This document shows, piece after piece, positions 1 through 7,597 of a stretch of DNA of 11,809 nucleotides. Both the position numbers and the translations under genes were made by a program. Source of the DNA: Omnitrophica WOR_2 bacterium GWA2_47_8 (GTDB taxonomy: Bacteria > Omnitrophota > Gorgyraeia > Zapsychrales > GWA2-47-8); the NCBI GenBank assembly GCA_001805375.1, contig MHFY01000156.1, positions 1-11,809 on the forward strand, given 5' to 3'. Each line of letters opens with the position of its first letter. The first letter of the stretch is position 1. The notes under the pieces were generated by a model that had not been told where the DNA came from, searched no databases, and worked only from the letters and a program-made list of their open reading frames with translations.

Positions 1-708
1 GTCCCGTATCTTCCCCCACGTCTGCGTATAAACCTTCTCACCGGAAAGGAATATCCTCTCAATCGCGATTTCCTCCGGCAGTATCTTGAACAGCAGCTCA
101 TAATTCAAAGGCTCTTTCCCCTCTTCATACGGGATAGAGCCTTTGGCCGTGTAGAGATAACGCCGCATCTGCCCCTTCAAAAAAAAACGGCCCCGCTTTA
201 ACATGAGGTCAAAATCGGTTGACACATAATTCAGGAATTTATCGTTCTTACTGGTCATATCCAGGACAGTATCGCGGAAACGGAGGATAATATCGTGCTG
301 CGGCATATCCAATACAAAATCCCTAATCTTCTCAAAATTCTTCGCTAAGAAATTATAATTGATATCGGTCGAATAAATGTTGACGCTGCTGATAACGACC
401 TCTCCTTCCGTCAGAAGTTTTAAAAGCGAAAAATTAGCCACCGCCGTGTCAACCGAGGCCCTCTCTGAAACTAGAAGATCCCTTTTGTATTCGTCCTCAA
501 CGGAAATGCCCTTAACGATGAATTTATTCGGAAAGACATAAAAAAGCCTTCGATAAGAAATATCGAAAAGCAGGTTCTTTTTGAGGGCGGCCGTGAACCG
601 GCCCCGGGAAGAAAAAAAGTAAAGGTTGATGATGCAGGTCAAAAAAAGGATCAGGACCAGAACAGCCAAAGCGGCGAAGGCCCTATATCTAGTAAGAAAT
701 CTTCGCAA
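1..708 (-). CDS. AsmA-like membrane-anchored protein, N-terminal part (runs off the window)
   Basis: The reading frame is open from a TTG at 708-706 to the left edge, giving 236 residues with no stop. The start is chosen because GGAG lies 8 nt upstream and a membrane helix follows directly (about residues 10-28, AALAVLVLILFLTC and onward). An in-frame stop at 735-733 limits any longer form. After the helix comes a region of alternating hydrophobic strands: an early '...NKFIVKGISVEDE...' segment, then 'LLTEGEVVISSVNIYSTDI'. This layout of one N-terminal anchor followed by repetitive beta-strands is typical of AsmA/TamB/DUF748-type proteins, which lie in the periplasm and are linked to lipid transport or outer-membrane assembly. 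The start overlaps the upstream TPR gene by 20 nt, so the two are probably co-translated. The family assignment rests on pattern only and the C-terminal part is not visible. Confidence 0.6.
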   Translation of the reverse strand, partial: MRRFLTRYRAFAALAVLVLILFLTCIINLYFFSSRGRFTAALKKNLLFDISYRRLFYVFPNKFIVKGISVEDEYKRDLLVSERASVDTAVANFSLLKLLTEGEVVISSVNIYSTDINYNFLAKNFEKIRDFVLDMPQHDIILRFRDTVLDMTSKNDKFLNYVSTDFDLMLKRGRFFLKGQMRRYLYTAKGSIPYEEGKEPLNYELLFKILPEEIAIERIFLSGEKVYTQTWGKIRD

Positions 709-1213
709 ACAGATCTTCTCCTGCGTAAAATTCTATTTTGTCAATATAGTAGACGGCCCTCAAAGGCCTCTGCATGGCTGAGGTATATTTAAACTCCTTG
801 TAATCGCGGAAGACCAGGCTCACCTGAGTAAAATTTGCGATCGCCTTTTGCAAGCTATCCTGGTCTGGCTGATCATGGAAGATCTGCGCCAGCCGGAACT
901 GATACGCCAAAGCGAAGATCTTCGCGGGAGATTGGGGGTATTTCTCCGCGAATTCTTTAAAATACTTCCGGGCCTGCCCGTAATCGCCATACAAGAAATG
1001 GTATTCGCTCACCGCGAAAAGCGCGTCCTGCGCGTACTTCGAATGCGGAAATTCCCGCAAGATCGATCGATAGTATAAATAGGCAAAATCCTTATTCCCC
1101 GCCTTGACCGAGCGCACTGCCATGGCGTTCATTTCATGCAGATTTCTCGCAAAGGCGCACGGGGTTAACACGAGGAGCAAACTCAAGGTGAAGGTCCAGT
1201 TTCGAAAACGCAT
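689..1213 (-). CDS. Secreted tetratricopeptide-repeat protein (BamD/YbgF-like)
   Basis: This 174-residue protein begins with a Sec signal peptide: basic MRFR, hydrophobic core to about residue 18, and likely signal peptidase I cleavage after AFA at 20-22. Cys19 sits in LTPC, which is a poor lipobox because proline precedes the cysteine, so a soluble periplasmic protein is more likely than a lipoprotein. Residues 25-115 contain two to three TPR-like helical repeats. The clearest is 'AVSEYHFLYGDYGQARKYF' (67-85), followed by 'FAEKYPQSP' (88-96), the spacing seen in the TPR_6 group of BamD and CpoB/YbgF. Such proteins act as scaffolds in envelope assembly. A GGGGGA Shine-Dalgarno sequence lies 6 nt before the ATG. 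It is the first gene of the leftward unit, and its 3' end overlaps the AsmA-like gene, suggesting a joint envelope role. No partner can be named from sequence. Confidence 0.75.
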   Translation of the reverse strand: MRFRNWTFTLSLLLVLTPCAFARNLHEMNAMAVRSVKAGNKDFAYLYYRSILREFPHSKYAQDALFAVSEYHFLYGDYGQARKYFKEFAEKYPQSPAKIFALAYQFRLAQIFHDQPDQDSLQKAIANFTQVSLVFRDYKEFKYTSAMQRPLRAVYYIDKIEFYAGEDLFAKISY

Positions 1214-1237
1214 ATTTTTCCCCCTTTCTTATTTAAT

Positions 1238-1266
1238 ATCTTATAGTTAAGGCCTCTTTCTTTCAA
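1238..1266 (-). promoter_or_regulatory. Candidate leftward sigma70-type promoter
   Basis: On the minus strand, TTGAAA (1266-1261) is separated by 17 nt from TAAGAT (1243-1238), which matches four of six -10 positions. It lies 25 nt upstream of the TPR gene start at 1213, leaving a short leader with the GGGGGA ribosome-binding site. The -35 box is good and the -10 is mediocre. The region is AT-rich, so a chance match is possible. Confidence 0.4.
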
Positions 1267-1284
1267 TAGAATATATAAAATTAT

Positions 1285-1313
1285 TTGACAGCGGGAATGC
1301 TATGGCTGATAAT
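1285..1313 (+). promoter_or_regulatory. Near-consensus sigma70 promoter of the rightward operon
   Basis: A perfect TTGACA (1285-1290) is followed after exactly 17 nt by GATAAT (1308-1313), five of six matches to TATAAT. Transcription would start near 1320, giving a leader of about 55 nt before the SGNH hydrolase gene. It is the only strong promoter I see ahead of the six-gene cluster and points to substantial constitutive expression. I see no clear operator palindrome overlapping it. Confidence 0.75.
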
Positions 1314-1375
1314 TAGCGGTAAATTAAGCCTAATATATAAACTAATATAACTATTAAATGCTCGTAAGAGCGAAT

Positions 1376-2386
1376 ATGCCGGATAACGAAAAACGAAAGA
1401 ATCTCCTCGCCCTTTTCCTTGGAATTATCCTAAGCCTCTTTCTTCTCGAAGTTCTTCTCCCTCACATTCTTCCTTTACCGGACTTCATGAAAATTACAGT
1501 TGACGGGCTGCATGGCGACGGCCAATACATACTCACGGAAGACCCCACCCTGATCTATGTCCCCAAACCCAAGACTGGCGAATTCAATGAGCAGGCTTAC
1601 CGAGGAAAAGTGTTTTCGATCGAAAAACCTAAAGGCGTAAAACGCATTCTCATTTTGGGCGACTCGGTGACGGAGGGCATCAAGCTGCCTCCGGAACAAC
1701 GGTTTAGTGCATTACTAAATGAAAAGCTGGGGACAGAATTTGAAGTTATAAATTTAGCGGTCCCCGGCTATAATGTTTTCCAGGAAATCGAATACTTCAA
1801 AATCAAAGGCCTTGCTTACCAGCCCGATGCCGTGATCTTTGCCGTTACGTTTAACGATCTGGATATATCCCAAAGAAGCTCCGGTGAATTGGTAAAAATA
1901 AGTGAAAAACTGGAAGATTCACCGCTAAAAAATTTTTATAAGATTTATTACTCATCGTTGGACAGGACCGATGACAAACTGCTCAAGTCCAATTCCTACC
2001 GTTACCTTAAATACCTTGTTCTTTCATTCTTTAAGCCCGAACCCTTTCTGCCTGACGCCAAAAACCTGCCGGCGGATGATAAGATCATAAAAAATTCACT
2101 GCTCTCCGTTAAGGAACTGTCCCACAAATATAATTTTAAATTGAATTTTGTCCTGCTCCCGGTGAATACGAATGTAAAAATAGGACAAATGCGGCGGCTG
2201 GAAGCTGTCCTTCAAGCGCTTCAAATCCCCACGTACGACTTTGATACCGAGGTCAATGCAACGATCAATCGAAAACAGAAAAAGGGGCTTTTTATTGATG
2301 GTACTGACTACTGCCACTTTAATAGGCAAGGCCATACAATGATCTCCTACATTTTCTATCAAAATATCGATCGATTCCTGCCATGA
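1376..2386 (+). CDS. Membrane-anchored SGNH/GDSL hydrolase family protein
   Basis: The product is 336 residues. I chose the ATG at 1376 because AAGAG lies 5 nt upstream; the in-frame ATG at 1358 would add six residues and has no Shine-Dalgarno sequence. A basic start (MPDNEKRK) and one membrane helix at about 9-30 anchor the catalytic domain, probably outside the cytoplasm. All SGNH blocks are visible: GDSVTEG with Ser97, Gly131 in AVPGYN, Asn160 in TFNDLD, and DYCHFNRQGH with Asp311 and His314 as the triad partners. The family includes esterases, lipases and carbohydrate O-acetyl esterases or transferases; the one-helix anchored form with a DxxHxNxxGH end is common in exopolysaccharide and glycan-modification loci. 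Its stop overlaps the next start (ATGA). I infer removal or transfer of acyl groups on the polymer handled by the downstream transferases. The substrate is unknown. Confidence 0.85.
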   Translation: MPDNEKRKNLLALFLGIILSLFLLEVLLPHILPLPDFMKITVDGLHGDGQYILTEDPTLIYVPKPKTGEFNEQAYRGKVFSIEKPKGVKRILILGDSVTEGIKLPPEQRFSALLNEKLGTEFEVINLAVPGYNVFQEIEYFKIKGLAYQPDAVIFAVTFNDLDISQRSSGELVKISEKLEDSPLKNFYKIYYSSLDRTDDKLLKSNSYRYLKYLVLSFFKPEPFLPDAKNLPADDKIIKNSLLSVKELSHKYNFKLNFVLLPVNTNVKIGQMRRLEAVLQALQIPTYDFDTEVNATINRKQKKGLFIDGTDYCHFNRQGHTMISYIFYQNIDRFLP

Positions 2387-4434
2387 TATCCTTTTTAAAA
2401 AAAAATTTCTGGCCCCTTTCCGCCTTCGTCATCTGGCTGACCGCGTATCGCGGTTTCTATCCCGGGCACCTGATCATGGGATCCGGCGACGCCAAGCGCA
2501 ACGCCATGTACATCAATTATTACCTGAATAACATCTGGCGCGGCGTGTACCCGATGTGGAATCCCTTTAATGTCTGGGGCCGGCCCGACTTTTACTCACC
2601 GCGGATGATCGGTGAATTCAACCCATTTTTCCACCTCATTTATATATTAGAAAAAATAGGATTTTCGTTCGGTGTGGCCTATTATATTTTTTCCGCCTTT
2701 TACTATGTGCTGGGTATGCTGGGGCTTTATCTTTTGGCCAAACGGGTCTTGAATGACCGCGCCGGCGCTTACTTGGCACTGTTGCTGCTGCTCTTCTCCA
2801 CCTTAAGCTTTGAACTCTTCAACAACGGCGTGATGGTCTCGGTCCTTTTCCCGACGATCTGGTTCTTTTACTTTTTGGTCGCTTTCACCCAAACACCGCA
2901 CAGGGTCTTTTTACTGGGGCTGACCTTCACCGCCATGCTGATCGCTGTGACCTATCTGCCGTTTTATTTCTTAACTGTTTTCTTGAGTTTCCTTTTAGGG
3001 TTCACGGCCCTCTACGGCCGCCTGCTCCCCTCGATCCTCATGTCGTATTGGAAATTCATCAAAGACAACAAGCTCCTGGTGGCCTTCTGCCTGTTATCGG
3101 CCCTGTACGCGATGGGGCCGGGCTTTTTCTGGCTGACCGGAAGCAGCGAATATTTCGTCAATTGGCGGCATGCCACTTCCGGCTCTCAGGCGGCCGCCAT
3201 CCCCTACAAAGTCACGACAGCCGGCGGATACTTAAGTTATTTCCACTGGCAGCAGCTCTTTTCAGACCTAAAAAGTACGGGCTTAGGCCACATCTATATA
3301 CCGATTTTTGCTTACATCATTCTATTTTTATCTCTCATCGTCGCGCTCAACCGCAGAATGGTCTTACTATTCTCCTTAAGTTTCTTTATCTTCCTGATCA
3401 GTTTAGGAGACACGACACCGGTCCACAAATTCTTATACGACCACGCGGCCATTCTGAAATATTTCCGCAATCTGCATTTTCTGGTCTGGTTTTTTATTCC
3501 TCCCCTGCTTATTTTTCTGGGTGAAACTTTCAAAAATTTCTCCCAACCCCAACCTTTAAATACAAAGCAGAAGATATTGACCGTGTTTTACATCATCATT
3601 ACGCACATGACTTTATTCCTCGCTTTTTATCATCTCGGAAAAATTATTTTATCCACCTACCTGACGGTCCTGTTAAGCGCAGCCTTTTTCTGTTTTTATG
3701 TTCTTTCGCGCTTCAAAAATAAGGAAGCCCTGCTGTTGCCTTTTCTCTGCGCCGTTGTTCTGCTGCAGCCGCTGGAGGTCTTTCATTATCTCAAAAAAAA
3801 TATGTACCACACCTTTCCCTATCTGGATAAACCTTATACCCAGGCGGAATCTATCCCGCGATTTTCTTTCACGCGGCCTGTGAAAGGCGAAGATACCGTA
3901 CTCGGTGAAGTCCAGGAATGGGCCGGCATTGAAGATGCCTCCGGCTTTCTGGATGGGAATTATACCGGTTCTGTCTGGTCGTATAAGCTGCATCAAGAGG
4001 CGAATCATGATACTTTAAAAAATTATGTGAAAAATAAATTTTATCTCTATGACGATACTAAAGCGGCGGAAAACCGCGCCGTCGATTATCAGGGTGAAGC
4101 GATCGCGGGAAACTCCGATACCTTTCAAGTCCTCAGCTTTGACCTGAACCATATCAAACTGAAGACCAATTTCCCTAAAGACAAATTCCTCGTCTACAGC
4201 GACAGTTATAACTCCCAGTGGCAAGCCTTTATCAACGGCGCGAAGGCCCCGCTGTACCGCGCCAATATCGCCTTTAAAGGCGTGTGGGTCCCCGGGGGTG
4301 AACACATTGTACTGCTGCGTTACCGCCCTTTATGGCAGCATATTTTTTATCATTTTCTGGTCATATTTTTTGGCTTGTTCCTGATATTAATCATTGCGGA
4401 ATCTTATCGATATGCCGTCAAAAAAACACGCTAA
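2383..4434 (+). CDS. YfhO family membrane protein (putative GT-C glycosyltransferase), copy 1
   Basis: This is a 683-residue polytopic protein with about 12 membrane helices. After the first helix (about 9-25) comes the extracytoplasmic motif GSGDAKRN (Asp36), then YPMWNPFNVWGRP (57-68), the typical 'gD...PlWNP...G.P' opening of the YfhO family. A mid-protein 'YFRNLHFLVWFF' (360-371) is also characteristic. The end has a beta-rich domain with 'SYNSQWQAFING' (608-619) and 'GVWVPGGEHIVLLRYRP' (633-649), then a last helix (about 655-672). Bacillus YfhO has been linked to glycosylation of lipoteichoic acid from a lipid-linked sugar; here the acceptor is unknown. The ATG overlaps the upstream stop by 4 nt and no Shine-Dalgarno sequence is evident, so translation is probably coupled. 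An A9 run at 2397-2405 lies just after the start. It is paralogous in layout to the gene at 5129. Confidence 0.85.
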   Translation: MISFLKKNFWPLSAFVIWLTAYRGFYPGHLIMGSGDAKRNAMYINYYLNNIWRGVYPMWNPFNVWGRPDFYSPRMIGEFNPFFHLIYILEKIGFSFGVAYYIFSAFYYVLGMLGLYLLAKRVLNDRAGAYLALLLLLFSTLSFELFNNGVMVSVLFPTIWFFYFLVAFTQTPHRVFLLGLTFTAMLIAVTYLPFYFLTVFLSFLLGFTALYGRLLPSILMSYWKFIKDNKLLVAFCLLSALYAMGPGFFWLTGSSEYFVNWRHATSGSQAAAIPYKVTTAGGYLSYFHWQQLFSDLKSTGLGHIYIPIFAYIILFLSLIVALNRRMVLLFSLSFFIFLISLGDTTPVHKFLYDHAAILKYFRNLHFLVWFFIPPLLIFLGETFKNFSQPQPLNTKQKILTVFYIIITHMTLFLAFYHLGKIILSTYLTVLLSAAFFCFYVLSRFKNKEALLLPFLCAVVLLQPLEVFHYLKKNMYHTFPYLDKPYTQAESIPRFSFTRPVKGEDTVLGEVQEWAGIEDASGFLDGNYTGSVWSYKLHQEANHDTLKNYVKNKFYLYDDTKAAENRAVDYQGEAIAGNSDTFQVLSFDLNHIKLKTNFPKDKFLVYSDSYNSQWQAFINGAKAPLYRANIAFKGVWVPGGEHIVLLRYRPLWQHIFYHFLVIFFGLFLILIIAESYRYAVKKTR

Positions 4435-5083
4435 GATTTTTTTCTTCCTATTTAACCGCTGCTACCTTCTCTATCTTCTGGCCGCGGCGATCTTCCTTTT
4501 GAGCTTTGATAAACGCGCGCTCACCTTCAAACGCTTGGATTTCCTAAATGAATCCCCTTCGGAACTGATCCGGATCGCGCTCCAGCAAAACGATCCGCCG
4601 AACCCGCAAAAGCTTAACGATGCTTTAACGTATTACCGGGAGATCGTCGAACTTTTCCCCGACTCCGCGTCCGGCCAGGCAGCGGTCGGGTTCTGCTATT
4701 ATTATCTTAAGGATGACACCCAGGCCGCCCATTACTACCAAAAGGCGGTTGCCCTGCAGGACAATTTATTCGGTTTTTACTATAACCTTGGGGTCATCCA
4801 TTTCCGGATGGGAAAACTGGATGAGGCTAAAAAATATTTCCGCCAGGCTGTGGCCATCCCGCCGCAGGAAAGCATCAAAGCGCGCGTGATCGACCCCTTT
4901 ACCCAGGGCCGAAATATCCCGCTGGGATTAAAGCAGGGCTATGCCGTGGCCTCTAAATTTATCCTTTCAGGAAAACAAAATACGGATACAATAGACCCGG
5001 AAACACTGCCACCGGGATTATTTTTTTATGCACCCACGTTCCCCCTGCCGCAAGAGGGAAAAACGCACCGTTTAAAAATGTAA
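4412..5083 (+). CDS. Small membrane-anchored TPR protein
   Basis: The product is 223 residues. I prefer the ATG at 4412 over an in-frame TTG at 4394, which has no ribosome-binding site and would add six residues; CGGA lies upstream of the ATG. The gene overlaps the end of the first YfhO gene by 23 nt. MPSKKHAK is followed by a membrane helix (about 9-32), then a linker. Two or more TPR units span 65-150: 'ALTYYREIVELFPDSASGQAA', 'GFCYYYLKDDTQAAHYYQKAVAL', and 'FYYNLGVIHFRMGKLDEAKKYFRQAVAIP'. The last 70 residues are proline- and glycine-rich with no recognised domain. Being sandwiched between two YfhO genes suggests a scaffold or partner for those enzymes. Which side of the membrane the TPR domain faces is unclear because positive charges flank both ends of the helix. 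Confidence 0.75.
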   Translation: MPSKKHAKIFFFLFNRCYLLYLLAAAIFLLSFDKRALTFKRLDFLNESPSELIRIALQQNDPPNPQKLNDALTYYREIVELFPDSASGQAAVGFCYYYLKDDTQAAHYYQKAVALQDNLFGFYYNLGVIHFRMGKLDEAKKYFRQAVAIPPQESIKARVIDPFTQGRNIPLGLKQGYAVASKFILSGKQNTDTIDPETLPPGLFFYAPTFPLPQEGKTHRLKM

Positions 5084-5087
5084 CCCC

Positions 5088-5114
5088 CCGTTAGAGAGCT
5101 TCGTTCTCTAACGG
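5088..5114 (+). promoter_or_regulatory. Intergenic hairpin touching the ribosome-binding site of the next gene
   Basis: CCGTTAGAGAGC (5088-5099) pairs with GTTCTCTAACGG (5103-5114): 12 base pairs with one G-U and a three-base loop, TTC. No T-run follows, so it is a poor terminator. The only GGAG for the next gene (5113-5116) starts inside the 3' arm, 12 nt before the ATG at 5129. The stem could therefore mask ribosome access or protect the mRNA; this is inference from position. Confidence 0.6.
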
Positions 5115-5128
5115 AGTAAACGACAATT

Positions 5129-7477
5129 ATGCGAAAAAACTGTAAAGAACCTCTTATTGTTGCTTTCCTTATCCTGACGCTCATCGCCATATCCTTCTAC
5201 GACGTGGTTCTTTTGGGGCACACATTTAAAATGACCTTAAGCCGTCCCCAGGCCTTGCCGACCGGCGCCTACGGACAGGAAAAGAATATTCCTCCTTTTA
5301 TTCCCGCGCATAACATGGAGTCCTCTTATATCGATGAACCACTGCATGAGTTTATCGCTAAATATTTCCGTCAGGGGATCCTCCCGTTATGGGACCCGCA
5401 CCAGGCCGCCGGGTTTCCCATTATCGGCATGATGCAGCTGGGGATCTTTTATCCGCTGAACTTCTTTCTTTTCTTTTTACCGCAGGCGGTCGGCTGGGAT
5501 TTTTTGATCTTAAGCCGGTTTATCGTGGGCGCCTTGCTTGGTTACTGGTTCATGCGGGTTATGGGTTTTCAGAAGCCCTCTGCCCTGGCCACCGCCATCG
5601 CGTTCATGCTCAGCGGCCCCATGGTGCTTTTTCAATACGCCACAGCCAACGACGACATCCTGCTTTTTTTGATCTTTATCGCCCTGGAATACTTATTGCG
5701 GAACCCTTCCCCCCGCCAGATCGCCTTAAGCGGCGCGTGCATCGCGTTAGTTTTTTTTGCCGGGCATGGCGAACATTACTTCCTTAACAACATCTACGGA
5801 TTTTTATTTTTCTGTTTCCGGTTGTGGACACGGGAGGAGCGTAAAACAGTTCAATATGTGAGAAAATCCTTCCTTAATCTTTTTGCTGTTTATGCCTTGG
5901 GTTTCGGGCTGGCCTCCGTGCTCTTATTCCCGTTCTTAAGGAATTTCTTCACGGAATTCTGGAACCACCATTCTCCGGATATCGGGCTGGAAAAGGCCTG
6001 GGTCCCGACAAGCTGGGCGCTGGCCATGTTCAACCCCCTGATCTTCAAAAAGGCCTTAACGCCGGAGACCTTTATCTATTCGGAATATTGGGGCGGGTAT
6101 ATCGGCATCGTCCCCATCGGCCTGGCGTTCTTAAGCCTTTTCTCCCGTCAAAAACAAAAGCTCAACTACTTCTTCGCTTTCATCCTTTTTCTGGTGGTCA
6201 GCAAGTATTTCGGGTTGCCCTATATCCAATGGATCGGAAAAGTCTTCCCTTTTAACTACTGCAACCTCCATACGCACTCGTACCACATCACCGCGGTCAC
6301 GGTCTCCATCCTCGCCGGCATGGGATTGGAAACCGCGATGACGAACGCAAAAAGTTTCAAGATCGGGTCGATGTACAGCCTCGCCTTGGGGCTTGTCTTT
6401 GTGCTGTACCTGATATTCTTTCCCAAAGAGGGCGAACTCACCTTCGCGATGAAAGGATTTATCACCGGCATGACGATCCTCTTTATTTTTACGCTTATCT
6501 TAGGGCTTAAAGAAAAAAATGTCTTAAAGCAAAGCGTGGCCGCTGTTTTACTGCTCACGCTTTTGTTCGGAGAATTATTTTTGTATATCCACCGCGGACG
6601 GCCGAAACGTTTTGATTCTTTCAGCAAAGCGCCGTATATTGAATTTATAAAGCAATCTCCCGAACGGGCCCGCAGTTTCGGCGTCCTGTTCGCATTCTTT
6701 TCCAACACCGCCTCCGGGTATCAGGTGGACGACCTGGGGATCGTGCTTCTGCTTTTACCCAAACGTTTCGTGAAATTCGTCAATTATTTCCTGCTCGAAG
6801 ATTATTTTAAAAAGGCACGCCAGGCCAAATCGTCATTGGAGGTCGTCCCCATCACCTTTTTCCCGGAACAAAAACCGTACCTGGACATGCTGAATGTGAA
6901 ATACACCGTCGCGCCGCAAAATCTGCCGCCGATATTGACCGTCCGTCTTAAACAGCCGGACGCGCCGAGACTCATCTTCCAGGACAAAGTCAATATGTAT
7001 GAACGGCCCGGCGCCTTTTCCCGCGCCTTTATCGTGCACCGCGTTTTATTTGAACCGGATGAAACAAGGTCCATCGACAAGATCAAAGAGATTTCCAAGG
7101 CCTTTGACAAGGTTGCGCTGCTGCAGGCTGAAACGCAGTCCGGTATCATCAATGAGTTAGTCGGCACACCGGTCAAGGATAATTCAAAAGCTCAGATCAC
7201 CCGCTACAGCCCCAACGAGGTCATTGTTACAGCGCAGATGGAAAACGCGGGGTTCCTCGTCTTGGGCGATGCCTATCATCCGGACTGGAAGGCGTATGTC
7301 AACGGCAAACCGGTACATATCTTTATCACTAACTTTCTTGTCCGCTCGGTCTTTTTGCCCAAGGGTGAGCATGAGGTACGGTTCGTGTTTGCGCCGATGT
7401 CGTTTTATTATGGGCTGATAGTGAGCATGATATCACTAGGGATGGCACTAATATTAATTTTAAAGAGGAGATCCTAA
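5129..7477 (+). CDS. YfhO family membrane protein (putative GT-C glycosyltransferase), copy 2
   Basis: This 782-residue polytopic protein is about 100 residues longer than the YfhO copy upstream. It opens with a helix at about 9-30, then 'SYIDEPLHEFIAKYF' (66-80, acidic pair Asp69-Glu70) and 'GILPLWDPHQAAGFP' (83-97), the family's entry signature. The core has roughly a dozen helices, including the 'SILAGMGLE' segment found at the start of a late helix in YfhO proteins. The extracytoplasmic end has 'MYERPGAFSRAFIV', then 'DAYHPDWKAYVNG' (714-726), 'FLPKGEHEVRFVFAP', and a closing helix (about 759-778) with a basic tail. By family, it should move a sugar from a polyprenyl-phosphate donor to an external acceptor. 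The start is the ATG after the 5088-5114 hairpin; GGAG is 12 nt away, longer than usual. The two copies are diverged, so they may act on different acceptors or linkages. Confidence 0.87.
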   Translation: MRKNCKEPLIVAFLILTLIAISFYDVVLLGHTFKMTLSRPQALPTGAYGQEKNIPPFIPAHNMESSYIDEPLHEFIAKYFRQGILPLWDPHQAAGFPIIGMMQLGIFYPLNFFLFFLPQAVGWDFLILSRFIVGALLGYWFMRVMGFQKPSALATAIAFMLSGPMVLFQYATANDDILLFLIFIALEYLLRNPSPRQIALSGACIALVFFAGHGEHYFLNNIYGFLFFCFRLWTREERKTVQYVRKSFLNLFAVYALGFGLASVLLFPFLRNFFTEFWNHHSPDIGLEKAWVPTSWALAMFNPLIFKKALTPETFIYSEYWGGYIGIVPIGLAFLSLFSRQKQKLNYFFAFILFLVVSKYFGLPYIQWIGKVFPFNYCNLHTHSYHITAVTVSILAGMGLETAMTNAKSFKIGSMYSLALGLVFVLYLIFFPKEGELTFAMKGFITGMTILFIFTLILGLKEKNVLKQSVAAVLLLTLLFGELFLYIHRGRPKRFDSFSKAPYIEFIKQSPERARSFGVLFAFFSNTASGYQVDDLGIVLLLLPKRFVKFVNYFLLEDYFKKARQAKSSLEVVPITFFPEQKPYLDMLNVKYTVAPQNLPPILTVRLKQPDAPRLIFQDKVNMYERPGAFSRAFIVHRVLFEPDETRSIDKIKEISKAFDKVALLQAETQSGIINELVGTPVKDNSKAQITRYSPNEVIVTAQMENAGFLVLGDAYHPDWKAYVNGKPVHIFITNFLVRSVFLPKGEHEVRFVFAPMSFYYGLIVSMISLGMALILILKRRS

Positions 7478-7494
7478 GCACTAAACATTAAATA

Positions 7495-7571
7495 CTAAAC
7501 AAATCCCAAATTCTAATTTTAAAATTCCAAACGTTTGGAATTTTGATCATTCGGATTTTGAATTTGTTCAG
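7495..7571. repeat. AT-rich imperfect palindrome in an operon spacer
   Basis: The 120-nt spacer 7478-7597 is dominated by a long imperfect inverted repeat centred at 7532/7533. The core is a perfect 24-nt palindrome (7521-7544; half-site AAAATTCCAAAC). Beyond it the arms keep pairing with mismatches out to about 7495 and 7571 (for example ACAAAT at 7499-7504 with ATTTGT at 7562-7567). Direct repeats flank it: ACTAAAC at 7480-7486 and 7494-7500, and ATTCGGATTT at 7549-7558 and 7581-7590. Composition is far more AT-rich than the neighbouring genes. It could be a small dispersed palindromic element, a weak internal terminator or an mRNA processing site. Confidence 0.65.
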
Positions 7572-7597
7572 AGCTTAGATATTCGGATTTAACATTT

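Noticed and set aside
848..1078. Plus-strand open frame of 76 codons inside the TPR gene
   Set aside because: It lies antisense to a convincing TPR protein with a signal peptide and has no ribosome-binding site or domain pattern.
3048..3524. Plus-strand open frame of 158 codons
   Set aside because: It is an out-of-frame shadow of the first YfhO gene, rich in Arg/His/Pro as expected from a frame shift, with no motif.
4394..4411. TTG start for the small TPR gene
   Set aside because: It has no Shine-Dalgarno sequence and adds residues before the basic MPSKK start; the ATG at 4412 is the simpler choice.
6256..6708. Minus-strand open frame of 150 codons
   Set aside because: It is antisense to the second YfhO gene, which has clear family motifs; no start signal was seen.
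7558..7586. Internal promoter before the GT-C gene (TTGAAT then TATTCG at 17 nt)
   Set aside because: Both boxes are weak matches in a very AT-rich spacer, so a chance hit is likely.
7549..7590. CRISPR-like spaced repeat (ATTCGGATTT twice at 32-nt spacing)
   Set aside because: There are only two short copies, the second overlaps the run-up to a gene start, and there are no cas genes.
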